Positions 7,606 through 15,130 of a stretch of DNA of 64,000 nt are shown piece after piece. The position numbers and the translations under genes are program-made. Source of the DNA: an uncultured Mobiluncus sp. (GTDB taxonomy: Bacteria; Actinomycetota; Actinomycetes; Actinomycetales; Actinomycetaceae); contig NZ_CAMYBV010000007.1 in the NCBI RefSeq assembly GCF_947254095.1, positions 40,188-104,187 on the forward strand, given 5' to 3'. Numbering within the stretch: the first letter of the stretch is position 1; every line of letters starts with the position of its first letter. A model generated the notes under the pieces. That model was given only the letters and a program-made list of their open reading frames with translations, was not told the DNA's origin and did not search any database.

Positions 7606-8517
7606 TTAGTTGCTGGTCAGGGTAAAGAAAGTGTCCTCCATAGAGGGAGGGACGATTTCCAAGTGGCTCACACCGGGTTGAGAAAGAATGAAACGTGCGA
7701 AATCATCCGATTTCTGTACCAAAAGGTACATTCTGTCGTCTTTGATTTCCACAGATTCTTGGGGCCAGTGTTCCTGTATCTGAGCGGCAAGCGCGTTGAG
7801 GTGCGAGGGGTCAACCTGGAAAGACACGTTGCGCGTTCGCTGGGCAGTAATTTCTGCCGGACTGGCATCCGCGATGATTTTTCCGTGATTCATCACCACG
7901 ATGCGATCAGCATAGTCCGAGGCCTCCTGCAGGTAGTGGGTGGCAAAGATGATGGTCTTGCCGTTTTGCGCCTGACCGTGCATCACTTCCCAAAAGTCGC
8001 GGCGCGCGTTGGCGTCCATTCCCGCGGTCGGTTCGTCGAGTATCAATAAATCCGGGTTTGGTAACAGAGCTAGCGCGAATTTAATCCGCTGCTGTTCCCC
8101 GCCGGAGCATTTCCCAATCTTACGTTTGCGAATCGGCTCTAGGTTTGCCGCGCGTATCACCCGCTCCCGGTTTTCCGGGGTATCAACATCCCGGCCGTAA
8201 GCTGCGGCAATCCAGCGGACGACTTCGGAGACATACATGTCTTTGAGTAGGCCACCCGTTTGCAGGACGGCAGCAATCTGACCGCGGGAAATCGCGGTTT
8301 TCGGGCTTTCGCCCAAAACCCGCACCTGTCCGGAGGTCGGTGCGCCGAGCCCCAGAACCATATCCAGAGTGGTGGTTTTCCCCGCCCCGTTTGGCCCTAG
8401 TAGAGCCATAACTGTACCAGTCGGTACATTAAGTTCGATGCCATCCACTGCGTGGACTTTCCCGAAGTGCTTATGCAGATGAGTGAGCTGCAGGGCAGCC
8501 GTAGTGGTTGTGTTCAT
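7606..8517 (-). CDS. ABC transporter ATP-binding protein (ABC-2 exporter)
   Basis: About 303 residues. Walker A Gly-Pro-Asn-Gly-Ala-Gly-Lys-Thr-Thr at 41-49, signature Cys-Ser-Gly-Gly-Glu-Gln-Gln-Arg, Walker B Leu-Leu-Ile-Leu-Asp-Glu-Pro-Thr-Ala-Gly-Met-Asp and a switch His (Ala-Thr-His-Tyr-Leu). The roughly 90-residue tail is usual for NatA/CcmA-like exporters. The start at 8517 gives the normal N-terminus Met-Asn-Thr-Thr-Thr; the frame runs on to 8583 but that would push into the region divergent to thiN. First gene of the exporter/two-component operon. Confidence 0.9.
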   Translation of the reverse strand: MNTTTTAALQLTHLHKHFGKVHAVDGIELNVPTGTVMALLGPNGAGKTTTLDMVLGLGAPTSGQVRVLGESPKTAISRGQIAAVLQTGGLLKDMYVSEVVRWIAAAYGRDVDTPENRERVIRAANLEPIRKRKIGKCSGGEQQRIKFALALLPNPDLLILDEPTAGMDANARRDFWEVMHGQAQNGKTIIFATHYLQEASDYADRIVVMNHGKIIADASPAEITAQRTRNVSFQVDPSHLNALAAQIQEHWPQESVEIKDDRMYLLVQKSDDFARFILSQPGVSHLEIVPPSMEDTFFTLTSN

Positions 8518-8629
8518 GTATCTAAGTCTTGCTCCCCGGCGTTTGGGCCGGTAGTGTGCGCAATCACAAAAATTAGATGACATCTGTCATGTTTTCCGGG
8601 CTTCGCGGGGGCCAGATTAGAATGACTCC

Positions 8630-9424
8630 ATGACCAAGATGTGCGAAAACCGCGACGATTCGGCTAAAGGTGGCGCTGTGTCGGCTGATTCGCGCTGCCT
8701 GGTGGTGGTCGGAGGGGTGCAAGGTCTGCGTGCGCTGTGCGCTGACGACTGGGATTTTTCGGTCTACGAGTTGGTAATTTGTGGCGATTCGGGTCAAGAC
8801 GTGGCGCGAACTTTGGGGATTGTCCCCGACGTCTATATCGGCGACTTTGATTCTTCGCCGCGTCCGACAGGTCAGGCTGAGTTCGCGGACGGGCGCGCTC
8901 GCTCCCCCGAGGCTTTGGCGGCAGTACCCGTCGACCCTCCCAGCGTCGCTGTTCCCCGCGATGGCGCGGAAGTGATAGTTCTCCCCGCGGCCAAGGAAAT
9001 TACGGATTCTGAAGCGGCGGTCGATTTGGCGTATTCTCGCGGTTACCGGCACATTGATGTCATTGGCGGTTTGGGGGGACGCTTGGACCATACTTTGGGA
9101 AACCTCGGTATTTTGGCGAAATTCGCCCACACTCCCGCCCGGCTGCGCTGGATAGACGGCTACAACATGGTGTCCCTGGTAGGGCCGGGAACCCATATGG
9201 TGCCCCGCAACGACTACCACTATTTCGGCTTGATTCCTTTTGACGGCGATGTTCGCGGCCTCACCCTGACGGGGACGCGCTACCTGGTCGAGGACTTTAC
9301 CCTGGTTCGCGGCTCAACGCGCGGGGTTTCCAACGAAATCACCGCACAGTGCGCCACCGTTTCTTTCACTAGCGGCAGACTGCTGATGGTCTCGTCACGA
9401 GACTTGCAGATTTCGGGTCAATAG
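8630..9424 (+). CDS. thiN: Thiamine pyrophosphokinase
   Basis: 264 residues. The enzyme phosphorylates thiamine to thiamine diphosphate. Visible motifs are Ile-Cys-Gly-Asp-Ser-Gly, Gly-Asp-Phe-Asp-Ser at 71-75, Ala-Lys-Glu-Ile-Thr-Asp-Ser-Glu (variant of the Lys-Asp-x-Thr-Asp substrate motif) and Gly-Gly-Arg-Leu-Asp-His. The C-terminal substrate-binding domain has the usual Gly-Ser-Thr-Arg-Gly-Val-Ser-Asn-Glu segment. It is transcribed divergently from the ABC operon across about 110 bases. ATG8630 lacks a strong SD; the next ATG (8639) is also possible. No TPP riboswitch is seen upstream, as expected for a salvage enzyme. Confidence 0.88.
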   Translation: MTKMCENRDDSAKGGAVSADSRCLVVVGGVQGLRALCADDWDFSVYELVICGDSGQDVARTLGIVPDVYIGDFDSSPRPTGQAEFADGRARSPEALAAVPVDPPSVAVPRDGAEVIVLPAAKEITDSEAAVDLAYSRGYRHIDVIGGLGGRLDHTLGNLGILAKFAHTPARLRWIDGYNMVSLVGPGTHMVPRNDYHYFGLIPFDGDVRGLTLTGTRYLVEDFTLVRGSTRGVSNEITAQCATVSFTSGRLLMVSSRDLQISGQ

Positions 9425-9443
9425 TCTTTCCGGGCGGTTCTTC

Positions 9444-10085
9444 ATGACAAGCGTGGTAGGGCGGGTCTCAGGTTTTCGCGAGCTGTTCGAGATTTTGCAA
9501 CGCAATGTGAGGGATGCGGGAAAGTGGTGGCCGGCGCAAACGAAGTTTGAGATCCTGGTGGGCAGCGTGCTGACCCAAAACACGACCTGGACCAGCGTGG
9601 AAAAGTCCCTAGAGAACCTGCGGAAGGAAGGACTGCTTGACCCCTTGCGGCTGGCGGGGGTGGAATCGTGCGAACTCGAGACCCTCATTCGACCCAGCGG
9701 CTTCATGCGCGCGAAAGCGAGATACCTGAAAAACTTGACCGAATGGTACATAAAAACTGATGCCCGGGCTGGTGAGATTGACACCCCAACGCTGCGCAAC
9801 TCCCTTTTGCAAGTCCCGGGAGTGGGTGAGGAAACGGCCGATGACATCCTACTTTATGCCTATGACCGCCCGGTTTTTATTTTCGATGCCTATGCGCGCC
9901 GATTGCTGGCGGCAGCTGGTTTGGGCGAGTTTCGGACCTATCGCCAAGCGCGTCAGGCCTGCGTTGCGGCGTGGCGGGCGGAGGGATTTACCGTGGAGGA
10001 ACTGGCGGTATTTCACGGTTTAGTGGTGCAGGCCGGAAAGGATGCGCGCCGGGAGGGAAGTTGGGAAGGTATCCTGAGGGCATGA
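9444..10085 (+). CDS. Endonuclease III-family DNA glycosylase, MagIII type
   Basis: 213 residues of the HhH-GPD fold. The helix-hairpin-helix Val-Pro-Gly-Val-Gly-Glu-Glu-Thr-Ala-Asp and the catalytic Asp in Phe-Ile-Phe-Asp-Ala-Tyr are present. Glu replaces the Schiff-base Lys of bifunctional Nth, and the C-terminal four-cysteine Fe-S loop is absent. These features match the monofunctional MagIII 3-methyladenine glycosylases. The protein therefore probably removes alkylated bases without lyase activity. Its stop overlaps the start of the next gene (ATGA), so the two are co-translated. Confidence 0.75.
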   Translation: MTSVVGRVSGFRELFEILQRNVRDAGKWWPAQTKFEILVGSVLTQNTTWTSVEKSLENLRKEGLLDPLRLAGVESCELETLIRPSGFMRAKARYLKNLTEWYIKTDARAGEIDTPTLRNSLLQVPGVGEETADDILLYAYDRPVFIFDAYARRLLAAAGLGEFRTYRQARQACVAAWRAEGFTVEELAVFHGLVVQAGKDARREGSWEGILRA

Positions 10086-10735
10086 TTAAAGGCGCGATTT
10101 TCGATTGTGACGGAACGCTACTCGATACCATGCCGCTGTGGCGGGAGGCAGCCGGAAAATACTTGACGACCTTGGGGATAGAGGTTGATAAGGATTTGGG
10201 CGCGCAATTTTTTGAGATGACGTTGCCCGAGTCGGCGCGCCTGGTACACCAGCGCTTCGGGTTGGGCGTAACGGTCAGTGAGGTCGTGAACGGTATCAAA
10301 GATGCGGTCTATACCGGCTATCTCGAGGAGGTGCAGCTCAAGCCCGGAGCCAGGGGTTTCCTAGAGGCACTGGCCGAAGCGGGGGTGCCGATGACGGTGG
10401 TGAGTTCCGGATCCGAGGGTCTGATCCGCCCAGCTTTCCGGCGTCTGGGGATTGAGGAGATGTTTACGCAGTATTTCGCCTCTTCGGAGACGGGAATGCA
10501 CAAGCGCGAGCCGACTATGTTCTTGCAGGCGGCGGGGGCGATGGGCAGCGTGCCGGATGACGCTTGGGTATTTGAGGACGCGGTTTATGCGGTCCGGGTG
10601 GCCAACGCGGCCGGGTTCCACACGGTGGGAATCGCCGATGATGCCAGCCGGGGTGAGTCGGATGTTTTGGCGAGCGAGGCGGAGGCGTACTGGGAGGAAT
10701 ATCCCGGGGAAATCCCTGATTTTATGCAGTCCTAG
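10082..10735 (+). CDS. HAD-family phosphatase (phosphoglucomutase/phosphoglycolate phosphatase-like)
   Basis: About 217 residues. HAD motif I Phe-Asp-Cys-Asp-Gly-Thr-Leu-Leu-Asp-Thr is at the extreme N-terminus, motif II is Val-Ser-Ser-Gly-Ser, and motif III/IV is around Lys-Arg-Glu-Pro and Phe-Glu-Asp-Ala. A helical cap follows motif I (subfamily IA). The substrate cannot be read from sequence. ATG10082 was chosen because it overlaps the upstream stop by 4 bases; the longer frame from 9971 would lie inside the glycosylase gene. Confidence 0.85.
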   Translation: MIKGAIFDCDGTLLDTMPLWREAAGKYLTTLGIEVDKDLGAQFFEMTLPESARLVHQRFGLGVTVSEVVNGIKDAVYTGYLEEVQLKPGARGFLEALAEAGVPMTVVSSGSEGLIRPAFRRLGIEEMFTQYFASSETGMHKREPTMFLQAAGAMGSVPDDAWVFEDAVYAVRVANAAGFHTVGIADDASRGESDVLASEAEAYWEEYPGEIPDFMQS

Positions 10736-10761
10736 GACAGCGGCAGATTTTTGAACGATCG

Positions 10762-11409
10762 TTACAGTTGTGTGGGGATTTCCGGCAAATTCCCGGCGGG
10801 CTGATTTGCGGTGTTTCCCTTCCTCTGGCGGCGTTTGGCGAGGAATTTTCGGGTCTTGTGGGCGATGAATATGAGTCCGATGATGATAATTATCAGGAAA
10901 AAGATAACCAGTATGGGGACGAAGATAGCTGTCAAGGACATTACCAAGGAAAAGCCTTCTTCTGCGCCGGACGCTACGGGGGCGGCCAGACCGCCGGTGG
11001 TGGTGTTAAGGACGGGGCGGCTGACCGTTTTGCCGCTGTGAACGGTCAGCGCTACGACTACGCCCAAGACTATGCCTATCCAGGGATTTTGCGCCATAAG
11101 GGCGGAGTGTTCTTCAAAGTCCTCAGCAGCGGTGGAGGCTGCGAATATTAGGCCGCCGGTGGCGGGGCGAATCACGGTGCTGATGGCATCATTGACGCTG
11201 TCCAGTGCGGGAACTTTGTCAATGAAAAAATCCGTGAAGCAGAGGATGGCTGCGATGGCGATAGCCCAAGGGGAGGCAATCCACGAGAGCTCGGCGGGTA
11301 GGGTGACGAAGTCGGTGAAACGTGCGACTAGAGCGACGATGAGGAAAGGGATGTAAGCGTTCAATCCCGCGGCTGCTGAGAGTCCCAGTCCTGTAAGCGT
11401 GGCAAGCAT
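10762..11409 (-). CDS. DUF4126 integral membrane protein
   Basis: 215 residues. The conserved N-terminus (Gly-Leu-Ser-Ala-Ala-Ala-Gly-Leu-Asn-Ala-Tyr) and Phe-Ile-Asp-Lys-Val-Pro-Ala-Leu-Asp motif identify the DUF4126 family. There are about five hydrophobic segments and a basic C-terminal tail. Function is unknown in the family. It converges with the HAD gene (26-base gap) and its start lies about 115 bases from the tRNA gene. Confidence 0.8.
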   Translation of the reverse strand: MLATLTGLGLSAAAGLNAYIPFLIVALVARFTDFVTLPAELSWIASPWAIAIAAILCFTDFFIDKVPALDSVNDAISTVIRPATGGLIFAASTAAEDFEEHSALMAQNPWIGIVLGVVVALTVHSGKTVSRPVLNTTTGGLAAPVASGAEEGFSLVMSLTAIFVPILVIFFLIIIIIGLIFIAHKTRKFLAKRRQRKGNTANQPAGNLPEIPTQL

Positions 11410-11525
11410 AGGCCAATTTTAACGTAATGTTTAGCAAGGTTTAGTTTTATGACTCAAGAAAAGGCCCTGTCTCTGTGAATCTGGCTGTTGCTGCTAGAAT
11501 GTGGCATACTGTTGTAGTTTGAACC

Positions 11526-11596
11526 GCGGGCGTAGTTCATCGGTAGAACGACAGCTTCCCAAGCTGTAAAGGCGGGTTCGATTCCCGTCGCCCGCT
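11526..11596 (+). tRNA. tRNA-Gly (anticodon CCC)
   Basis: A complete cloverleaf can be drawn: 7-bp acceptor (GCGGGCG with CGCCCGC), D arm, anticodon stem ACAGC/GCTGT with loop TTCCCAA giving anticodon CCC, a 4-base variable loop, T stem GCGGG/CCCGT with TTCGATT loop, discriminator T. CCA is not encoded. Its 3' end is repeated at 11773-11787 and 15231-15243, so it is the attachment gene for the island that follows. Confidence 0.95.
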
Positions 11597-11597
11597 C

Positions 11598-11638
11598 TGT
11601 TGAAGATGCCGAGCATTTGCTCGGCATCTTCAACATTT
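11598..11638 (+). terminator. Perfect 18-bp hairpin after tRNA-Gly
   Basis: Arms 11598-11615 and 11618-11635 are exact inverted copies separated by two bases, followed by TTT. It starts one base after the tRNA discriminator flank, so it probably terminates the tRNA transcript. The T-run is short. Confidence 0.7.
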
Positions 11639-11646
11639 AGCGGACT

Positions 11647-11662
11647 GCGACGGGAATCGAAC
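11647..11662 (-). repeat. Inverted fragment of the tRNA-Gly T arm
   Basis: GCGACGGGAATCGAAC is the exact reverse complement of 16 bases of the T arm and acceptor of the tRNA-Gly just upstream. It suggests an earlier rearrangement or integration at this locus. Confidence 0.7.
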
Positions 11663-11672
11663 AGGTTCGCTC

Positions 11673-11785
11673 AGCGGCAGCGACGTAGTCGCGTGAGCCG
11701 CTGAGTAAAACGGTGGAGGCGTTAAAAAACGGCACTGGTGTGCCGTTTTAGCCGGAACGCCTTAAAAATCCTCCGTCGCCCGCTC
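11673..11785. repeat. 113-bp direct repeat, left copy (att-like)
   Basis: Aligns without gaps to 15131-15243, with 5 differences by eye. It contains a perfect hairpin AAAACGGCAC-TGGT-GTGCCGTTTT (11726-11749), enclosed by GGCGTT/AACGCC and GGAGG/CCTCC arms, and ends with the tRNA 3' sequence. The nested fold suggests a structured recombination or regulatory site. Confidence 0.9.
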
Positions 11786-11791
11786 TGGGCC

Positions 11792-12970
11792 ATGGATATT
11801 GCCTTTGACAAGGACGAGTTTTTTCCGGCAGCGTGATTCGCAGTATGCGGCAGAACATCCGGAGAAACAGGCAGCCAAGGGGGAAATCCACGAAAATCTG
11901 ATGGCAGGGTGCATTTCCGTTCTGGACGAAAAGCTGGCGGCGCTAGGGCAAACGCAGGAGGACTATCTTCCTTCGGAGATTGAAAAATTCAAGGATGCCA
12001 CGGGCTATGAGGAATTTTTGGACTTTGATCCCGCCGAAATCAAGGCAGTGTTGGAGAACCCGGACAAGTCCCGCATTGAGAGATGCTGGCCTCTGCGGAA
12101 AAGGCAGAACGCGAGTACATGGCGGAGGCGACCGCCTATGTGCAGACGCCCGCCGACATTGCGGAGCGGGCATAGGCGGTACAGGAGCAGCCGCGGGGCG
12201 ATACCTTTTCCATCTACCAACTGAAACCGGGGGACGCCACACGGGCTTACCGCTTTGAACCGCTGGATGCTATCCGAAACAACGGCCTTTCTGTGAAGCC
12301 GAAGAACTATGAACTGGTCTACACCGCTCCGCTGACGGAAAAGGATGATCTGGAAAGCATCTATACCCGCTTTAACATCGACCACCCGGCTGACTTCAAG
12401 GGGCACTCTCTGTCTGTGTCCGATATTGTGGTGCTGCATCAGGACGGGAAGGACACCGCCCATTACTGTGACCGCTTTGACTTTTCTCAGGTGCCGGAGT
12501 TTTTGCAGCCGGAACAGGCGGCAGAGGTCACGATTCCCACGCCGTATCAGATGGCGACGCAGGAGCGAATCTGTACACCCAGAGGCAGCTTTTGTGTGAC
12601 CAATATGACGCGGGAACAGATGCAGGCGGCGGGATATGGGATTCACCATCAGTCTGACGATGGGAAATACCTCATCATGGGCAACGGCACACGAGCCTTT
12701 GCTGTGCGCGCACAGCAGCCGGAGCAGGACAATCCCCTCCGCACAGCGGAAATGACGTTGGAGGATGACTACGGCATGATTGACGGCATCATCAACAATG
12801 GCAGACGCGGCGAGGAATCGGAGAAGGCGCAGGAGCACACGGAGCGGACGAAGCCGGAGACGCTTTCCATCCGGGAGCGGTTGGAAAATGCCAAACGGGA
12901 GTGCACCGGGCATAAGGCCTCGGAGAGCAAGAAGCTCGGCCGTGATGTGCCGGAGCAGGTTTGTCTATGA
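11792..12970 (+). pseudogene. Broken DUF3849/YodL-type gene from a conjugative element
   Basis: The parts read as one protein if three lesions are repaired: an extra T in the T6 run near 11820, a lost G near 12079 (Ile-Glu-[Glu]-Met-Leu) and an in-frame TAG at 12173-12175. The last part (open from 12176, with an ATG at 12293) has Gly-His-Ser-Leu-Ser-Val-Ser-Asp-Ile-Val-Val-Leu and His-Tyr-Cys-Asp, the hallmark of YodL/DUF4316 regions of multidomain proteins in Clostridiales integrative elements. The first part resembles the DUF3848/3849 regions found with them. The C-terminus is cut off too. It is not expected to be functional. Confidence 0.7.
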
Positions 12971-13275
12971 GCCGGAGCAAGAAATGGAGGCTGGAATGGG
13001 CGTTCTTCCTTGGTGACAACGAAAGGCGGCAGTAAAACCATACCTGCCGCAAATGCATACACGGCTGCAAGCAGAGCTTCCGGCCGTGCGAAATCGCCTG
13101 TCCACATCACAGGTCAAAGCGCTCTAGTTCGGTGCAGATAAGGGTGCGAAAACGGCAGAATAAGCCCTTGTATCCGCAGTTTCAAAAAGTGCCTTTATGA
13201 TTTCTCATGTGCCAGACTGGTTACTGGCACACGGAAAAAAGAATCGATTTCAAACACTTTCTGTTATACAAAATG
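12971..13275. other. Gene-free remnant DNA inside the island
   Basis: About 300 bases between the broken YodL-type gene and the next hairpin. A short plus-strand frame here reads Lys-Thr-Ile-Pro-Ala-Ala-Asn-Ala-Tyr-Thr-Ala-Ala-Ser and then stops; it could be a scrap of another element gene, but nothing can be named. No RNA gene or clear promoter was seen. Confidence 0.4.
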
Positions 13276-13319
13276 GGAGTACAGCCTTTCGGTTCGTCCG
13301 GTTGGCTGTACTCCTGTTT
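13276..13319. terminator. Terminator hairpin beside the reverse transcriptase gene
   Basis: A perfect 11-bp stem GGAGTACAGCC/GGCTGTACTCC (13276-13286, 13304-13314) is followed on the plus strand by TGTTTTTATT. On the minus strand it lies just after the reverse transcriptase stop and can terminate that gene as well. Confidence 0.75.
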
Positions 13320-13322
13320 TTA

Positions 13323-14228
13323 TTAAGTTGCGTCATTGCTGGCAGGTATTTTGATAAATGAAACGCCAGCCATTTTCATGGGCTCCCATTCACCTTCTAA
13401 ATCGTCTTGAGGCAGAGCCTCATATACAAATAGCCAGTTACGAATAAAATCATCTTCGTTCGAGGCTAAAGCTTTAGCGTGATCCTTGAGTTTATTCTTT
13501 GCTTTGCTGTCTTTATGAGCGGTGTAGTACAAAAAAGCAAAAAGCTTAAACAGACAGGAATCGCTTGAAATTGCTGCATCTGCGGTTATACCTTTTATCT
13601 TAAAATTATATTTTAGCGAAAAATAAATTGAAAAACAAATTGCCTCGTAATTCTGGGTATTATATCCGAGCTGAAATACCTTTTGTGAGAATGAAGCAAT
13701 TTGCTTGCCTTCAACAGACAATGGCTCAAATACATTCCGTTCAAGAAGCGGAATTAGATACGGATACAATAAACTAAGATGGAAGATTGTTTTTATGCAG
13801 TAATCTCTTGCATTAGGAGTAAGTTCCTGTCCTGATAACACTTTTATAGCGTAATTCAATATGGCAGAATTACCCTTATTTTTTCGCATTAAATCGATTG
13901 ACAAATCTAAATATGCGCGGGCACCAATAAAATCAAGTTTTCCATTACGTTGTATTATGGATGCAAAATTTATTTTCCGAACCCATTGTTCTACGGATGC
14001 TACGGGTAACTCCTGTATTTCTGTTTTTTTGAAGTTGAGTGTTAGATCGAATTGGCGAAGCTCACTGCCTAATTCAAGTAAGAATTTTTGCCCATCTTCC
14101 ATGCTCTCAACATAGCATGTGTAGTCATCGATATTTCGTATGTAACGCCAGTCCTTGTCATATAGATTCTTATCAACAACTGTAAGAATAAGCTCTGATA
14201 AGAGATTTGATGCATGAGGACCAATCAA
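13323..14228 (-). CDS. Reverse transcriptase (Abi/UG-like), C-terminal part
   Basis: 301 residues in the frame following 14225-14842. It opens with Ile-Gly-Pro-His-Ala-Ser-Asn-Leu-Leu-Ser-Glu (RT motif 4 region), then Arg-Tyr-Ile-Arg-Asn-Ile-Asp-Asp-Tyr with the two catalytic Asp of the palm (Asn where the usual YxDD has Tyr), then Leu-Asn-Phe-Lys-Lys-Thr-Glu and a thumb with Leu-Pro-Val and Trp. About 190 helical residues without a recognisable enzyme domain follow, as in AbiK/AbiA-like and other unknown-group RTs linked to phage defence. GC is far below its surroundings. The RT fold is firm; a defence role is inference. TTG14228 may not be a real start. Confidence 0.75.
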   Translation of the reverse strand: MIGPHASNLLSELILTVVDKNLYDKDWRYIRNIDDYTCYVESMEDGQKFLLELGSELRQFDLTLNFKKTEIQELPVASVEQWVRKINFASIIQRNGKLDFIGARAYLDLSIDLMRKNKGNSAILNYAIKVLSGQELTPNARDYCIKTIFHLSLLYPYLIPLLERNVFEPLSVEGKQIASFSQKVFQLGYNTQNYEAICFSIYFSLKYNFKIKGITADAAISSDSCLFKLFAFLYYTAHKDSKAKNKLKDHAKALASNEDDFIRNWLFVYEALPQDDLEGEWEPMKMAGVSFIKIPASNDAT

Positions 14229-14842
14229 AAGGCCGTGTGTTTCACCATTCTTGCAATTCTGTGTATAGTGGTCGATTTGATTATACCATTTCTTTTTTTT
14301 CTACTTTTTTTCTTAGCAGTAGCTTTCCCAGCCAATGCCCAAGGAATAGAATGCGTATAGATACTTGGAAAGCAGGTTGAAATATCGGCTTTTACAACAT
14401 ACCTTTTCCCAATAAGCAAATCCGGCTCTGGCGTACCATCCGTTTTCCAATTTGAATAACTCATGGAAAAGAGCGCGCCTGAATTATTTCTCTTGCGGAT
14501 ATGAATACGACTAATCTTATAATCTTGACTTGCTGTTTGTTGCTTAAAGTGCAGTTTTAGATTATCCCAGTTATCTGAAAGGCAACGGCATAGCTTTTGA
14601 TAAGCCATGGGGTTAGGGATACCCAATGGTCGAGGAACATTGATGTTGCGCACACTCTCATAATAGATATACTGTTTCCACTTATCAGAAAATGATGGGT
14701 TTTCATTGTGGCAATAATGATAGAAATCGACAGAGCTCAAAATAGGAGGAAGTTTATCGGCAAATAACCCATAAGCCAGCAATCGTTCATACAATTCATC
14801 CGCTGATATATCATTCATCAAGTCGGCATAGCTTTTTGGCAT
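14225..14842 (-). CDS. Reverse transcriptase (Abi/UG-like), N-terminal part, frame interrupted at an A8 run
   Basis: 205 residues. An N-terminal region with Asn-Ile-Asn-Val-Pro-Arg-Pro-Leu-Gly-Ile-Pro-Asn-Pro precedes RT motif A, Val-Lys-Ala-Asp-Ile-Ser-Thr-Cys-Phe-Pro-Ser-Ile-Tyr-Thr-His, with catalytic Asp153. After Trp-Ala-Leu-Ala-Gly-Lys the frame enters A7 and A8 runs (T runs 14305-14311 and 14293-14300 on plus). Adding one A to the A8 run joins it to the downstream frame as Lys-Lys-Trp-Tyr-Asn-Gln-Ile-Asp-His-Tyr-Thr-Gln-Asn. The ATG has AGGAGG-like sequence upstream (cctcct at 14852). Either a one-base broken gene, a slippage-expressed gene or a sequencing error. Confidence 0.75.
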   Translation of the reverse strand: MPKSYADLMNDISADELYERLLAYGLFADKLPPILSSVDFYHYCHNENPSFSDKWKQYIYYESVRNINVPRPLGIPNPMAYQKLCRCLSDNWDNLKLHFKQQTASQDYKISRIHIRKRNNSGALFSMSYSNWKTDGTPEPDLLIGKRYVVKADISTCFPSIYTHSIPWALAGKATAKKKSRKKRNGIIKSTTIHRIARMVKHTAF

Positions 14843-15130
14843 TGCAGAAACCTCCTTTATATGTCTAGTATTTAATTATAGCACTATTCGTCAACGAATC
14901 TATTGCCAGATAGCAAGCGGAAGAAATTCTTGAGAAAATACTCAAAATTTTCCCCCTTCTTCGTTTTGCTCTAAGCAACGACTAGCCGCCATACCGACAC
15001 GATTTACTGCAAGGTCAAGACAAAGCCGCCGATCACACCACCGTTAATGAAATTCAGTACGAACAAGGCGATCCCTCCATCCAGGAAGCCGCCGTCCGGC
15101 CCGATCTAGAGGCACATCCGATGAAGGTTA
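14843..15130. other. Promoter region of the RT and remnant DNA
   Basis: AT-rich leader of the reverse transcriptase on the minus strand (about 14843-14980), then GC-richer DNA. On the minus strand 15004-15105 is open for 33 codons and reads as a hydrophobic C-terminus (Gly-Gly-Ile-Ala-Leu-Phe-Val-Leu-Asn-Phe-Ile-Asn-Gly-Gly-Val-Ile) ending in TAA, probably the tail of a membrane protein cut by rearrangement. No intact gene is seen. Confidence 0.45.

Noticed and set aside
11715..11775. Integron attC site
   Set aside because: The repeat folds into hairpins but lacks the RYYYAAC/GTTRRRY boxes in the right order, and there is no integrase or cassette array.
14293..14300. Programmed -1 ribosomal frameshift in the reverse transcriptase
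   Set aside because: In the upstream frame the site reads A-AAA-AGA, not the efficient A-AAA-AAG heptamer, so classic ribosomal slippage is less likely than homopolymer length change or transcript slippage.
14225..14842. Group II intron maturase
   Set aside because: No maturase or HNH domain and no intron domain V-like RNA was noticed beside the RT; its C-terminal extension is Abi-like.
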